Shown here one piece after another: positions 18,163 through 27,409 of a stretch of 64,000 nt of DNA. The notes beneath the pieces were generated by a model that was not told the DNA's origin, made no database searches, and was given only the letters and a program-made list of their open reading frames with translations. The position numbers and the translations under genes are program-made. The stretch is from Microbacterium sp. W4I4. Its GTDB lineage: Bacteria; Actinomycetota; Actinomycetes; Actinomycetales; Microbacteriaceae. The DNA is taken from contig NZ_JAUSXT010000001.1 of the NCBI RefSeq assembly GCF_030816235.1, forward strand, positions 3,410,001 to 3,474,000, read 5' to 3'. How positions within the stretch are numbered: the first letter of the stretch is position 1; each line of letters begins with the position of its first letter.

Positions 18163-18615
18163 TCAGCAGTAGTCCGCGAACTGCCGGAACGGATGCTGCG
18201 GATCGGTGACGTCCACGAGTGCGGTCGCCGCCGTGTGCGGCTTCTCATCGCCGGCCAGCAGCCAGATGCTGAAATGCCACATGCCGCGGCGGGTGTCATC
18301 CAGCAGACCCGCGTCTCCCGCGACGATGAGCACCGCGTTCGCGCGTGCGCTGCGGAAGGGTCCCACCACTTCGGAGCGCAGCGTGTCGGCATCCGGAGCA
18401 TCCGGAGTCACCGACGTCGCCGTGATGCCGCGTGATGTGAAGGCCGCCGCGAGCTGCGCGGCGAAGGCGGCGGAGCGATCGCGATCAGGACTGGACACGG
18501 CGACCAGTCGCGCGCCGTGCGCGTAGGAGTGCAGGAACTCGTCGATGACGCTGTTCAGGAGTTCCGCGCTGGTCGTGACGTCGGCGCTGGTCGTGAGGTC
18601 GGCGTGGTCGGGCAT
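18163..18615 (-). CDS. Uridine-kinase-like protein without a P-loop (hypothetical)
   Basis: A 150-residue protein of no certain function. It resembles small actinobacterial uridine-kinase-like proteins in layout: RLVAVSSPDRDRSAAFAAQLAAAF where the P-loop would be, LLDDTRRGMWHFSIWLLAGD where kinases have RPELRGYWDFSIFLD, and a C-terminal ALVDVTDPQHP like the D-N-T-D-P end of that family. The GxxxxGK[ST] motif is absent, so it is probably not a kinase. The N-terminal DLTTSADVTTSAE comes from an 18-nt tandem repeat (18566-18601). The ATG at 18615 is 6 bases from TAGCCT, leaderless pattern. Confidence 0.6.
   Translation of the reverse strand: MPDHADLTTSADVTTSAELLNSVIDEFLHSYAHGARLVAVSSPDRDRSAAFAAQLAAAFTSRGITATSVTPDAPDADTLRSEVVGPFRSARANAVLIVAGDAGLLDDTRRGMWHFSIWLLAGDEKPHTAATALVDVTDPQHPFRQFADYC
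18566..18601. repeat. 18-nt tandem duplication inside the kinase-like gene
   Basis: Two copies of an 18-base unit (gcgctggtcgtgacgtcg, second copy with one change) lie in frame and repeat six residues near the N-terminus of the encoded protein. Confidence 0.7.
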
Positions 18616-18666
18616 GGCCCCAGGCTACGCCCGGCTCGAGACGGGCGGGCCGGATGCCGGCATCCG

Positions 18667-19131
18667 TCAGCGCTCGATCAGGATGCCGTCCTCGTCGGCG
18701 TACGCTCGCGCGTCGGGGCGGAAGACGACGCCGCCGAACTCGAGCACGACGTCCACCTCGCCGGCGCCCTCCTTCGCGCTCTTGCGCGGGTTCGTGCCGA
18801 GGGCCTTGACGCCCAGCGGCATCCGCCCCAGCGCGACGCTGTCGCGGACGCAGCCGTGGATGATGACGCCCGCCCACCCGGCATCCACCGCGCTCTGCGC
18901 GATCAGGTCTCCCATCAGCGCCGTCTCCAGGGACCCGGCGCCGTCGACGACGAGCACGGCGCCCTCGCCGGGTGTCTGCAGGACCTGCTTGACCAGCGCG
19001 TTGTCCTGGAAGCAGCGCACCGTTCGGATCGGGCCCTCGAACTGCGCGATGCCGCCGAACGAGCGCAGCTGCAGGGAAAGGGACTGCAGGGCGTCGCCGT
19101 GCAGGTCGTACAGGTCGGCGGTCGCGGTCAT
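18667..19131 (-). CDS. rraA: RraA-family protein (RNase E regulator / HMG aldolase family)
   Basis: A 154-residue RraA-fold protein. Visible are [15 protein letters not shown], the central [22 protein letters not shown], and [25 protein letters not shown], where R and D are the family's substrate-site residues. Some relatives inhibit RNase E; others are 4-hydroxy-4-methyl-2-oxoglutarate or oxaloacetate-cleaving aldolases, and this gene could be either. The ATG at 19131 is favoured by GAGGAG upstream; an earlier ATG at 19167 lacks one. Confidence 0.88.
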   Translation of the reverse strand: MTATADLYDLHGDALQSLSLQLRSFGGIAQFEGPIRTVRCFQDNALVKQVLQTPGEGAVLVVDGAGSLETALMGDLIAQSAVDAGWAGVIIHGCVRDSVALGRMPLGVKALGTNPRKSAKEGAGEVDVVLEFGGVVFRPDARAYADEDGILIER

Positions 19132-19173
19132 GGGTGTCTCCTCGGTCGGCGGCGCTTCGATCCCCACGCCCCA

Positions 19174-19203
19174 CTCCGGCCGCCGCTGACGCGGCGACCG
19201 GAG
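19174..19203 (-). terminator. Terminator hairpin downstream of aceA
   Basis: On the minus strand a 13-bp stem (ctccggtcgccgc / gcggcggccggag, one T-G pair) with a GTCA tetraloop lies 60 bases past the aceA stop. It probably ends the aceB-aceA transcript before rraA. Confidence 0.65.
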
Positions 19204-19245
19204 CCTCGGGGGCGCGGGGCCCCGGCTCAGCGACCCATGGGTCCC

Positions 19246-19261
19246 TGAGCCTGTCGAAGGG
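19246..19261. repeat. Dispersed repeat TGAGCCTGTCGAAGGG, copy 1
   Basis: The 16-base sequence occurs here and again at 35481-35496 in the rplK leader. Here it ends three bases before the aceA stop codon. This short sequence is a familiar dispersed repeat of high-GC actinobacteria. Confidence 0.75.
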
Positions 19262-19263
19262 TC

Positions 19264-20859
19264 TCAGCTGAACTGGTTCATCGTGTTGTGCTGGCCACCG
19301 GCCTTCAGCGCGGCTTCGCCGGCGAAGTACTCCTTGTGGTTGTCGCCGAGGTCGCTGCCGGCCATGTTCTGGTGCTTGACCGTGGCGATGCCCTGGCGGA
19401 TCTCCTGGCGCTGCACGTCGCGGACATAGGTCAGCATCCCCTCGTCCCCGAAGTATCCCTTGGCGAGATTGTCGGTCGACAGGGCGGCCGTGTGGTACGT
19501 CGGCAGGGTGATGAGGTGGTGGAAGATCCCGGCGCGGGCGGACCCGTCGCGCTGGAACGTGCGGATCTTCTCGTCGGCGATGCGGGCGAGCTCGGTGTCG
19601 TCGTAGTCGACGCTCATCAGCTTGTCGCGGTCGTACGTCGAGACGTCCTGGCCCGCCGCGGCGAGCTCGTCGAAGGCCTGCTGGCGGAAGCTCAGCGTCC
19701 AGTTGAACGACGGGCTGTTGTTGTAGACGAGCTTCGCGTTCGGGATCACCTCGCGGATGCGGTCGACCATGCCGGCGATCTGCTCGACGTGCGGCTTCTC
19801 GGTCTCGATCCACAGCAGGTCCGCGCCGTTCTGCAGCGAGGTGATGCAGTCCAGGACCACGCGGTCCTCGCCGGTGCCCGGGCGGAACTGGTACAGGTTG
19901 CTCGCCAGACGCTTCGGGCGCAGCAGCTGCCCGTCGCGCTTGATGACCACGTCGCCGTTGCCGAGTTCGCTCTCGCCGATCTCCTCGACGTCGAGGAAGG
20001 AGTTGTACCGGTCGCCCAGGTCTCCGGGTTCGCGCGTGACGGCGAGCTTCTGGGTGAGGCCCGCGCCCAGCGAGTCGGTGCGGGCGACGATGATGCCGTT
20101 GTCGATGCCGAGCTCGAGGAAGGCGTAGCGGACCGCGTTGAGCTTCGCGACGAAGTCCTCGTGCGGCACGGTGACCTTGCCGTCCTGGTGGCCGCACTGC
20201 TTCTCGTCGGAGACCTGGTTCTCGATCTGGATGGCGCAGGCGCCGGCCTCGATCATCTTCTTGGCGAGCAGGTAGGTCGCCTCCGGGTTGCCGAACCCGG
20301 CGTCGATGTCGGCGATGATCGGGACGACGTGGGTCTCGAAGCCGTCGATCTGCGACTGGATGAACTCCTCGGCTGTCTCGTCGCCGGCCGCGCGGGCCGC
20401 GTCCAGCTGGGTGAACAGCAGGTCCAGCTCACGGGCATCCGCCTGCCGCAGGAACGTGTACAGCTCCTGGATCAGCGCGGGGACGACCGTCTTCTCGTGC
20501 ATCGACTGGTCGGGCAGCGGCCCGAACTCGGAGCGCAGCGCGGCGACCATCCAGCCCGACAGATACAGGTAGCGCTTGTTCGTCGTCTTCAGATGCTTCT
20601 TGATGGAGATGAGCTTCTGCTGCCCGATGAAGCCGTGCCAGACGCCCAGCGACTGGGTGTAGACCGACGAGTCGGCGTCGTACTCGCCCATGTCGCGGCG
20701 CATGATGTCGGCGGTGTACTGCGCGATCTCCAGCCCGGTGCGGAACCGGTTCTGCGCCCGCATGCGCGCGGCCGATTCGGGGTCGATGGCGTTCCAGCCG
20801 GATCCGTTCGCACCCTTCAGCTCCTGGATGGCGGCGATGTCGTCCTGGTAGTCAGTCAT
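19264..20859 (-). CDS. aceA: Isocitrate lyase, long form
   Basis: A 531-residue isocitrate lyase, cleaving isocitrate to glyoxylate and succinate. The catalytic motif is KQCGH at 220-224 (Cys 222), with IIADIDAGFGNPEATYLLAKKMIEAG before it and LVYNNSPSFNWTL after it. The protein is about 100 residues longer than the corynebacterial type, the extra sequence lying roughly at 225-330; 531 residues is the length of the Pseudomonas-type enzyme. It is second in an operon 27 bases after aceB. RamB, encoded divergently, is the expected regulator. Confidence 0.95.
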   Translation of the reverse strand: MTDYQDDIAAIQELKGANGSGWNAIDPESAARMRAQNRFRTGLEIAQYTADIMRRDMGEYDADSSVYTQSLGVWHGFIGQQKLISIKKHLKTTNKRYLYLSGWMVAALRSEFGPLPDQSMHEKTVVPALIQELYTFLRQADARELDLLFTQLDAARAAGDETAEEFIQSQIDGFETHVVPIIADIDAGFGNPEATYLLAKKMIEAGACAIQIENQVSDEKQCGHQDGKVTVPHEDFVAKLNAVRYAFLELGIDNGIIVARTDSLGAGLTQKLAVTREPGDLGDRYNSFLDVEEIGESELGNGDVVIKRDGQLLRPKRLASNLYQFRPGTGEDRVVLDCITSLQNGADLLWIETEKPHVEQIAGMVDRIREVIPNAKLVYNNSPSFNWTLSFRQQAFDELAAAGQDVSTYDRDKLMSVDYDDTELARIADEKIRTFQRDGSARAGIFHHLITLPTYHTAALSTDNLAKGYFGDEGMLTYVRDVQRQEIRQGIATVKHQNMAGSDLGDNHKEYFAGEAALKAGGQHNTMNQFS

Positions 20860-20886
20860 GTCATGTCCTTCTCTGGGGTGGGGGCG

Positions 20887-22551
<1,665 letters not shown>

Positions 22552-22634
22552 GATCTTTCTCCTCCGTGAGTTGTCGGTCGGCACCGGATGTGTCGGCATT
22601 CGATGGTTCGCTGGGCCGGGGTGGCTTGCATCCA

Positions 22635-22711
22635 CTCTGCGAGAAGTTCCGGCACACTCCTTGCCAAATTGGGAGAGAAGTTCGACAGAATTTCTGTTTT
22701 CGTGACAGAAT
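22635..22711. promoter_or_regulatory. Candidate RamB control region between aceB and ramB
   Basis: The 167-bp divergent spacer carries GAGAAGTTC twice (22641-22649 and 22674-22682, 33 bp apart), a near-perfect palindrome ACAGAA-T-TTCTGT (22685-22697) and a third ACAGAA at 22705-22710 just before the ramB start. These repeated elements are the best candidates for RamB operators; assignment is by position, since they match the known RamB site only partly. Confidence 0.5.
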
Positions 22712-22718
22712 CGCCCGC

Positions 22719-24170
22719 ATGGTCGCCACCGATGCCCCAGAAGACACCGATGCCCTCACGATCGGGCGCCGCATCCGCCAGCTGCGCGCCGAGCGCGGGA
22801 TGACGCTGGAGCAGCTCGCCGCGCTCATCGATCGCGCACCCAGCCAGGTCTCGATGATCGAGACGGGCAAGCGCGAGCCGAAGCTCACTCAGCTGCAGTC
22901 CATCGCCCGTGCGCTGGGGACGACGATCGATGCGCTGCTCGAGGGCGAGCCGCTCGACGAGCGCAGCACCATGGAGATCGCTCTGGAGCGCGCCATGAAG
23001 GGACAGACGTTCCAGGCGCTCGGCATCTCGCCGTTCCGGATCGCGAAGTCAGTGCCGTCCGAGGCGCTCACCGCCATGCTCGCCCTGCACGGCGAGATCG
23101 AGCGGCTCCGCGACGAGCGCGCCGCGACGCCCGAGGAAGCGCGCCGCGCGAACGTCGAGCTGCGTCATCTCATGCGCAGTCAGGACAACTACTTCGCCGA
23201 CTTGGAGGCGAAGGCGGCGGAGATCCTCGCCGCGGTGAAGCATCCGGGCGGACCGCTGACCCAGCGCACGGCATCCGAGATCGCCGCCCACCTCGGCTTC
23301 ACCCTGCACTACGCGCCCGACCTGCCCCAGACCACGCGCAGCGTCGCCGATCTCGCCAACGGCCGGCTGTACCTGTCCAGCAGCATCCCCGCCAAGGGCG
23401 ACGCGCGCACGGCCGTGCTGCAGGCGCTGTCCAGTCGGATGCTCGGTCACGGCGAGCCGCGCAGCTACGCCGAATTCCTGCGCCAGCGGGTGGAGACCAA
23501 CTACCTCACCGGCGCGCTGCTCGTTCCCGAGGCGCACGTGGTTCCCGTGCTGCAGGAGGCCAAGGCCCGCCGGGCGATCTCGATCGAGGATCTGCGCGAT
23601 GCGTATTCGGTGTCGTACGAGACGGCCGCGCACCGCTTCACGAACCTCGCGACCCGGCACCTGGACATCCCCGTGCACTTCCTCAAGGTGCACGAGTCGG
23701 GCACGATCACCAAGGCGTACGAGAACGATGATGTGAACTTCCCGACCGACCGTCTCGGCTCCATCGAGGGGCAGATGTGCTGTCGCCGCTGGACGAGCCG
23801 GGAGGTGTTCGACGTCGAGGACCGCTTCAACCCGTACTACCAGTACACCGACACCGGCAACGGCACCTACTGGTGCACAGCCCGCGTGGAGCCGTCCAGT
23901 GAGGGACTGCACTCGGTGAGCGTCGGGGTGCGCTTCGACGACACCAGGTGGTTCGTCGGCCGCGACACGAACAACCGCGGGGTGTCGAAGCACTCCGTCG
24001 AGACATGCTGCCGCCGTGCGCCCGCCGAGCTGGAGCAGCGCTGGCGCGAGCAGTCCTGGCCGAACGTGCGCACCCCGCGCACACTGCTGGCCACGCTGCC
24101 GACCGGTTCGTTCCCCGGTGTCGACACGACGGACGTCTACGAGTTCCTCGAGGCGCACGCGCCGCGCTGA
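22719..24170 (+). CDS. ramB: RamB-type transcriptional regulator of acetate/glyoxylate metabolism
   Basis: A 483-residue regulator. An XRE-type helix-turn-helix is at about 14-70 (IGRRIRQLRAERGMTLEQLAALIDRAPSQVSMIETGKREPKL), followed by an IrrE-like peptidase-fold region (SRMLGHGEPRSYAEFLRQRVETNYLTGALLVP) and a C-terminal domain with MCCRRW and further cysteines. This matches the RamB/short-chain fatty-acyl regulator family, which controls aceA and aceB in corynebacteria. Its divergent placement beside aceB supports this. The ATG follows a CAGAAT element by 7 bases and has no ribosome binding site. Confidence 0.9.
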   Translation: MVATDAPEDTDALTIGRRIRQLRAERGMTLEQLAALIDRAPSQVSMIETGKREPKLTQLQSIARALGTTIDALLEGEPLDERSTMEIALERAMKGQTFQALGISPFRIAKSVPSEALTAMLALHGEIERLRDERAATPEEARRANVELRHLMRSQDNYFADLEAKAAEILAAVKHPGGPLTQRTASEIAAHLGFTLHYAPDLPQTTRSVADLANGRLYLSSSIPAKGDARTAVLQALSSRMLGHGEPRSYAEFLRQRVETNYLTGALLVPEAHVVPVLQEAKARRAISIEDLRDAYSVSYETAAHRFTNLATRHLDIPVHFLKVHESGTITKAYENDDVNFPTDRLGSIEGQMCCRRWTSREVFDVEDRFNPYYQYTDTGNGTYWCTARVEPSSEGLHSVSVGVRFDDTRWFVGRDTNNRGVSKHSVETCCRRAPAELEQRWREQSWPNVRTPRTLLATLPTGSFPGVDTTDVYEFLEAHAPR

Positions 24171-24198
24171 GTGCGTGAGCAGGCCGCGTGCGCTTCAA

Positions 24199-24256
24199 CC
24201 GGCCATGTGCGCCACATGGTCGGATGCTCCGGTGCGGATCCGGCCATGTGCGCCAC
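24199..24256. repeat. Intergenic repeat with inner palindrome
   Basis: CCGGCCATGTGCGCCAC occurs at 24199-24215 and 24240-24256. The first copy extends into a perfect inverted repeat CCATGTG-CGC-CACATGG (24203-24219). GTGCGCTTC also occurs on both sides (24188 and 24274). It fills the 188-bp gap between the convergent ends of ramB and the TetR gene and codes for nothing evident. Confidence 0.7.
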
Positions 24257-24358
24257 CTGATCGGAGGCGGGAATGTGCGCTTCCCGCGGGCGGATTCCGG
24301 GAGTAGGGCCGCGGGAGGCGCAGTTCTCCGCGCGACGTGCACGAGCGGGCGGCGCGTG

Positions 24359-24925
24359 TCAGCTGCCGCGCACGCCGATCGCGCGCAGCACGGCGTCGAG
24401 GCCGAACTCGAAGGCATCGTCCACGTCGCCGCCCAGCCGGAACGCGCCGGCCTGCTCCATGGTCGAGAAGCCGAAGATCCAGGCCGTGAGGGTGCGTGCC
24501 GCGGGCAGCGGGTCACCGGGGCTCGCGGCTTCCACAGCCGCCAGGAGGAGTCTCAGCAGGGGCTCCGAAGCGCTCGGGGAAGGTGCCGCCTCCTCGGAGG
24601 GGGCGGCGAACAGCAGCGCCGAGATGCGCGGCGCGGTCGCGGCGAACGCGCGCAGCGCGCGGGCGAGACGTGCGAGCACCTCACCCGGGTCGCCGTCGGG
24701 CTCCGGGATGCCGGCGAGGCCTGCGACCAGCTCGCGAGCGGCGTCATCCGCGGCCAGGCGCAGCAGATCGTGACGGTGCGCGGCGCGCTTGTACAGGCTC
24801 GGGGTGCGCATTCCGACGGCGCTCGCGACCGAGCTCATGGTGACGGCGTCGATGCCGTCATGCTCCGCGATGCGACGGATGGCGGCGATCAGCTCGTCCT
24901 GACTGACGCGCAGAGGTGCGGGCAT
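24359..24925 (-). CDS. TetR-family regulator
   Basis: A 188-residue TetR protein. The helix-turn-helix is at about 8-50 (SQDELIAAIRRIAEHDGIDAVTMSSVASAVGMRTPSLYKRAAHRHDLL); the rest is a helical ligand domain of the kind that ends in a WIFGFSTMEQAGAF helix. The ATG follows AAGGA. It is divergent from a metallo-hydrolase gene across 79 bp, so it most likely represses that gene and itself. Confidence 0.88.
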   Translation of the reverse strand: MPAPLRVSQDELIAAIRRIAEHDGIDAVTMSSVASAVGMRTPSLYKRAAHRHDLLRLAADDAARELVAGLAGIPEPDGDPGEVLARLARALRAFAATAPRISALLFAAPSEEAAPSPSASEPLLRLLLAAVEAASPGDPLPAARTLTAWIFGFSTMEQAGAFRLGGDVDDAFEFGLDAVLRAIGVRGS

Positions 24926-24960
24926 GGGGTCGTCCTTCGTTCGCGGCTCCCCTCGATCAT

Positions 24961-24997
24961 AAGGCTATTGACATTAGCCTTCAAGGCTATGTAGCGT
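24961..24997 (+). promoter_or_regulatory. Promoter with AAGGCTA repeats for the metallo-hydrolase gene
   Basis: TTGACA (24968-24973) and TAGCGT (24992-24997) are 18 bases apart, and the ATG begins 7 bases after the -10, so the mRNA should be leaderless. AAGGCTA at 24961 and 24983 and the inverted TAGCCTT at 24975 surround the -35, and are good candidates for a TetR operator. Confidence 0.7.
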
Positions 24998-25004
24998 AGC
25001 CGTC

Positions 25005-25703
25005 ATGAATGCACAGCTCCTTCGGATCGGCGACGACCTGGTCGCCATGCATGCCGTGATCACCGATGACGGCATCACCCTGATCGATGCCGGACTCACC
25101 GGTGATCGCGCGGCCCTGCAACGGGCGCTGAGTGACGCAGGCAGAACCGTGTCCGACATCCGCGGCGTCGTGCTCACCCACGGCGACAGCGACCACATCG
25201 GCGTCGCCGAGTGGCTGCGCGGCGAGCACGGGGTACCCGTGCACGTGCACGAGGCCGACGCGGCGCGCGCCCGGGGAGAGGAGAAGTCGCATGCCCCGGG
25301 TGGGGCCTGGCGGCTCGGGGCCGTGCTGCGCTTCCTCGCCGTCACGCTCCGGCGCGGCGGCCTGCGCATCCGGGCCATCGGCGAGGTGCAGACGTTCCGT
25401 GACGGCGACGTGCTCGACCTGCCCGGCGCCCCGGAGATCATCGGACTGCCCGGTCACTCGCCGGGCTCCGTCGCCATCCGCGTGCCGGCCGTCGACGCGC
25501 TGTTCGTCGGCGATGCCATCACCACCCGCAACGTGCTCACCGGCGTCGACGCCGTCGCGATCGGCCCGTTCAGCGACGCGCCCGATCAGACGCCGGCGAG
25601 CCTGGAGCGCCTGCGCGAGCTGCCCGAGCAGCTGATCGTCCCCGGGCACGGGCCCCAGTTCGTCGGCACCGCCGCGCAGCTCCTCGACGCGCTCGTGATC
25701 TGA
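25005..25703 (+). CDS. MBL-fold metallo-hydrolase
   Basis: A 232-residue metallo-beta-lactamase-fold hydrolase. The metal-binding motif THGDSDHIG (His-x-Asp-x-Asp-His) is at about 60-68, GLPGHSPGS supplies the next histidine (about 149), D169 lies in LFVGDAI, and the last histidine is in VPGHGPQ. Substrate unknown; lactones or thioesters are typical. It is controlled by the divergent TetR protein, judging by the shared repeat-rich promoter. Confidence 0.9.
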   Translation: MNAQLLRIGDDLVAMHAVITDDGITLIDAGLTGDRAALQRALSDAGRTVSDIRGVVLTHGDSDHIGVAEWLRGEHGVPVHVHEADAARARGEEKSHAPGGAWRLGAVLRFLAVTLRRGGLRIRAIGEVQTFRDGDVLDLPGAPEIIGLPGHSPGSVAIRVPAVDALFVGDAITTRNVLTGVDAVAIGPFSDAPDQTPASLERLRELPEQLIVPGHGPQFVGTAAQLLDALVI

Positions 25704-25784
25704 CGCCTGCTGCGGCCCGCTCGCGGGTCGCAGATGGTCGCTTCAGAACCGCGGATGCGTCAAGGTGCACCCCGTGAGCGCCGC

Positions 25785-27314
25785 TCAGACCCCCGACCCC
25801 GCGGCGTGCAGCGCCGCCCACAGCTCGGCCCGCGCGGGGAACGACGACAGATCGGTCCCCAGCAGGGTGCCGGCGTGCGCCAGGCGGGTGCGCAGGGTGT
25901 GCCGGTGGATGCCGAGGGCCGCGGCGGTGTGCTCGCTGTGCGCGTCGTGCTCCAGCCACACACGCAGGGTCCGCGCCAGGTCGGCACCGGTCGCGGGGTC
26001 ATCGGCATGCAGCGGGGCGAGGCGTGAACGCGCGAGCAGGCGGGCCTCCTCGGTGTCGAGCGCGTCCAGCACGCCGCCGGACGTCGCATCGGCGTACCGC
26101 GTCACGCCCGCACCGCCCCGCCGCAGCGCGGTGAGCGCCTGGGCGTGCGCGCGCGAGAAGGCGGCGTAGTCCACGGCATCCGACACCCCGATCCGCAGCG
26201 CGAACCGACCCGCGAGTCGATCCAGCATCCCGGCCTGCGAGGCTCCGACGCACATCACGAGCACCTCGGGGCTCTCGGCGACGAAGGCGCCGCCGTCCAG
26301 GCGGTCCCACCAGTCGATCACCGTGCCGGGGCGGTCCGTCTCGGCGACCGCCACCACGACAGGGGCGGGCGGAAGCGATCCGAGCACGCGCCGAGCGGGC
26401 GCCGGATCGTCGGTGAGCAGCGTGCTGAGCACCTGAGTGCGCAGGCGGCGCCGCGCCCGGGCCAGCTGCTCATTCTGCTCCAGAGCCAGACCGGCCATCG
26501 CGATCACCGAGCTGACCACCGCCCTGGTCTCGGGGTCCAGCGCGGCCGCGGCGATCGCGAGTGCGCCGCGCAGCTGTCCGGTGCGCCCCAGCGTGAAGAT
26601 CGTGAACGCCTCCGTGCCGTCCTCGACGGTGCGGCTCGCCGAGCCTCCGCGGCCGAGCAGTGCGGCCACTTCGCCGGCGACGGCATCCGTCTGCTCCGAA
26701 TCGGACGACGGATGCTGATGCGCGAGTGCTCCGCTCGCATCGAACAGGCCCACCCAGCATCCGAGCCGGCGGGACAGCTCCGACAGGGCCGACTCGAGTC
26801 CGCGTGGCCGCAGCGCGGCGACCGCCAGTGCGCGATGCGCCTCCAGTGCCCAGGTGCGTCGGGCGTAGGCATGCGCGGCGATCGCGCCGGCGTGCACGCG
26901 CGCGATCGCCAGGAACGGGATGTCGTAGGGCACCTCGAACAGGGCGAGGCCGATCTCGGTGCATGCGGCGATGAGCTCGTCGGGCACGCCCTGCCGGTGC
27001 ACGCCTGAACCGAACCCGAGGGCCAGCACGCCTCGGCGGACGAGCCGGGCGACGTAATCCGCCGCGGCCCTCTCGTCATGGTCGCCCAACTGCGAGCCGG
27101 TGGTCAGCAGCAGGAGCCCGTCGGAGAGGAACGGGGTCGGATCGACGAGATCCGAGTTGTGCACCCACTGCACCTCCTTGTCCAGGACGCCTGTGTCCAG
27201 AACGCCCCGGTCCCGCGCATCCGACTCCAGCGCATCCTCGGGGGTGACCAGCGAGAGCCGAAGCTCGGCGTGACTCAGCAGGGTGCGCAGGGTTGGTGCA
27301 GCAGACGGTTCCAC
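25785..27314 (-). CDS. PucR-family transcriptional activator, GabR-like
   Basis: A 509-residue PucR protein. The N-terminal PucR domain (about 8-130) shows LLSHAELRLSLVTPED and WVHNSDLVDPTPFLSDGLLLLTTG; the end carries the PucR C-terminal helix-turn-helix TLRVWLEHDAHSEHTAAALGIHRHTLRTRL (about 455-485). The GTG start at 27314 is chosen because AGGAGG lies 7 bases upstream. It is divergent from gabT, and in corynebacteria a PucR-type protein activates the gab operon, so this is probably its activator. Confidence 0.88.
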   Translation of the reverse strand: MEPSAAPTLRTLLSHAELRLSLVTPEDALESDARDRGVLDTGVLDKEVQWVHNSDLVDPTPFLSDGLLLLTTGSQLGDHDERAAADYVARLVRRGVLALGFGSGVHRQGVPDELIAACTEIGLALFEVPYDIPFLAIARVHAGAIAAHAYARRTWALEAHRALAVAALRPRGLESALSELSRRLGCWVGLFDASGALAHQHPSSDSEQTDAVAGEVAALLGRGGSASRTVEDGTEAFTIFTLGRTGQLRGALAIAAAALDPETRAVVSSVIAMAGLALEQNEQLARARRRLRTQVLSTLLTDDPAPARRVLGSLPPAPVVVAVAETDRPGTVIDWWDRLDGGAFVAESPEVLVMCVGASQAGMLDRLAGRFALRIGVSDAVDYAAFSRAHAQALTALRRGGAGVTRYADATSGGVLDALDTEEARLLARSRLAPLHADDPATGADLARTLRVWLEHDAHSEHTAAALGIHRHTLRTRLAHAGTLLGTDLSSFPARAELWAALHAAGSGV

Positions 27315-27328
27315 GGCGCCACCTCCTC

Positions 27329-27366
27329 TTGTACAACTCGGCGGATTCTGCACTTCGATTGTACGA
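27329..27366. promoter_or_regulatory. Paired TTGTAC sites, candidate PucR/GabR operators
   Basis: TTGTACAA (27329-27336, palindromic) and TTGTACGA (27359-27366) lie 30 bp apart centre to centre, close to three helical turns, upstream of the gabT -10 box TAGCCT (27398-27403). The second copy is about 30 bases upstream of that box, as expected for activator sites. Confidence 0.65.
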
Positions 27367-27409
27367 CGCGGCGAAAGACTTCGCCGGGCGGGCGACGTAG
27401 CCTCGCCTC

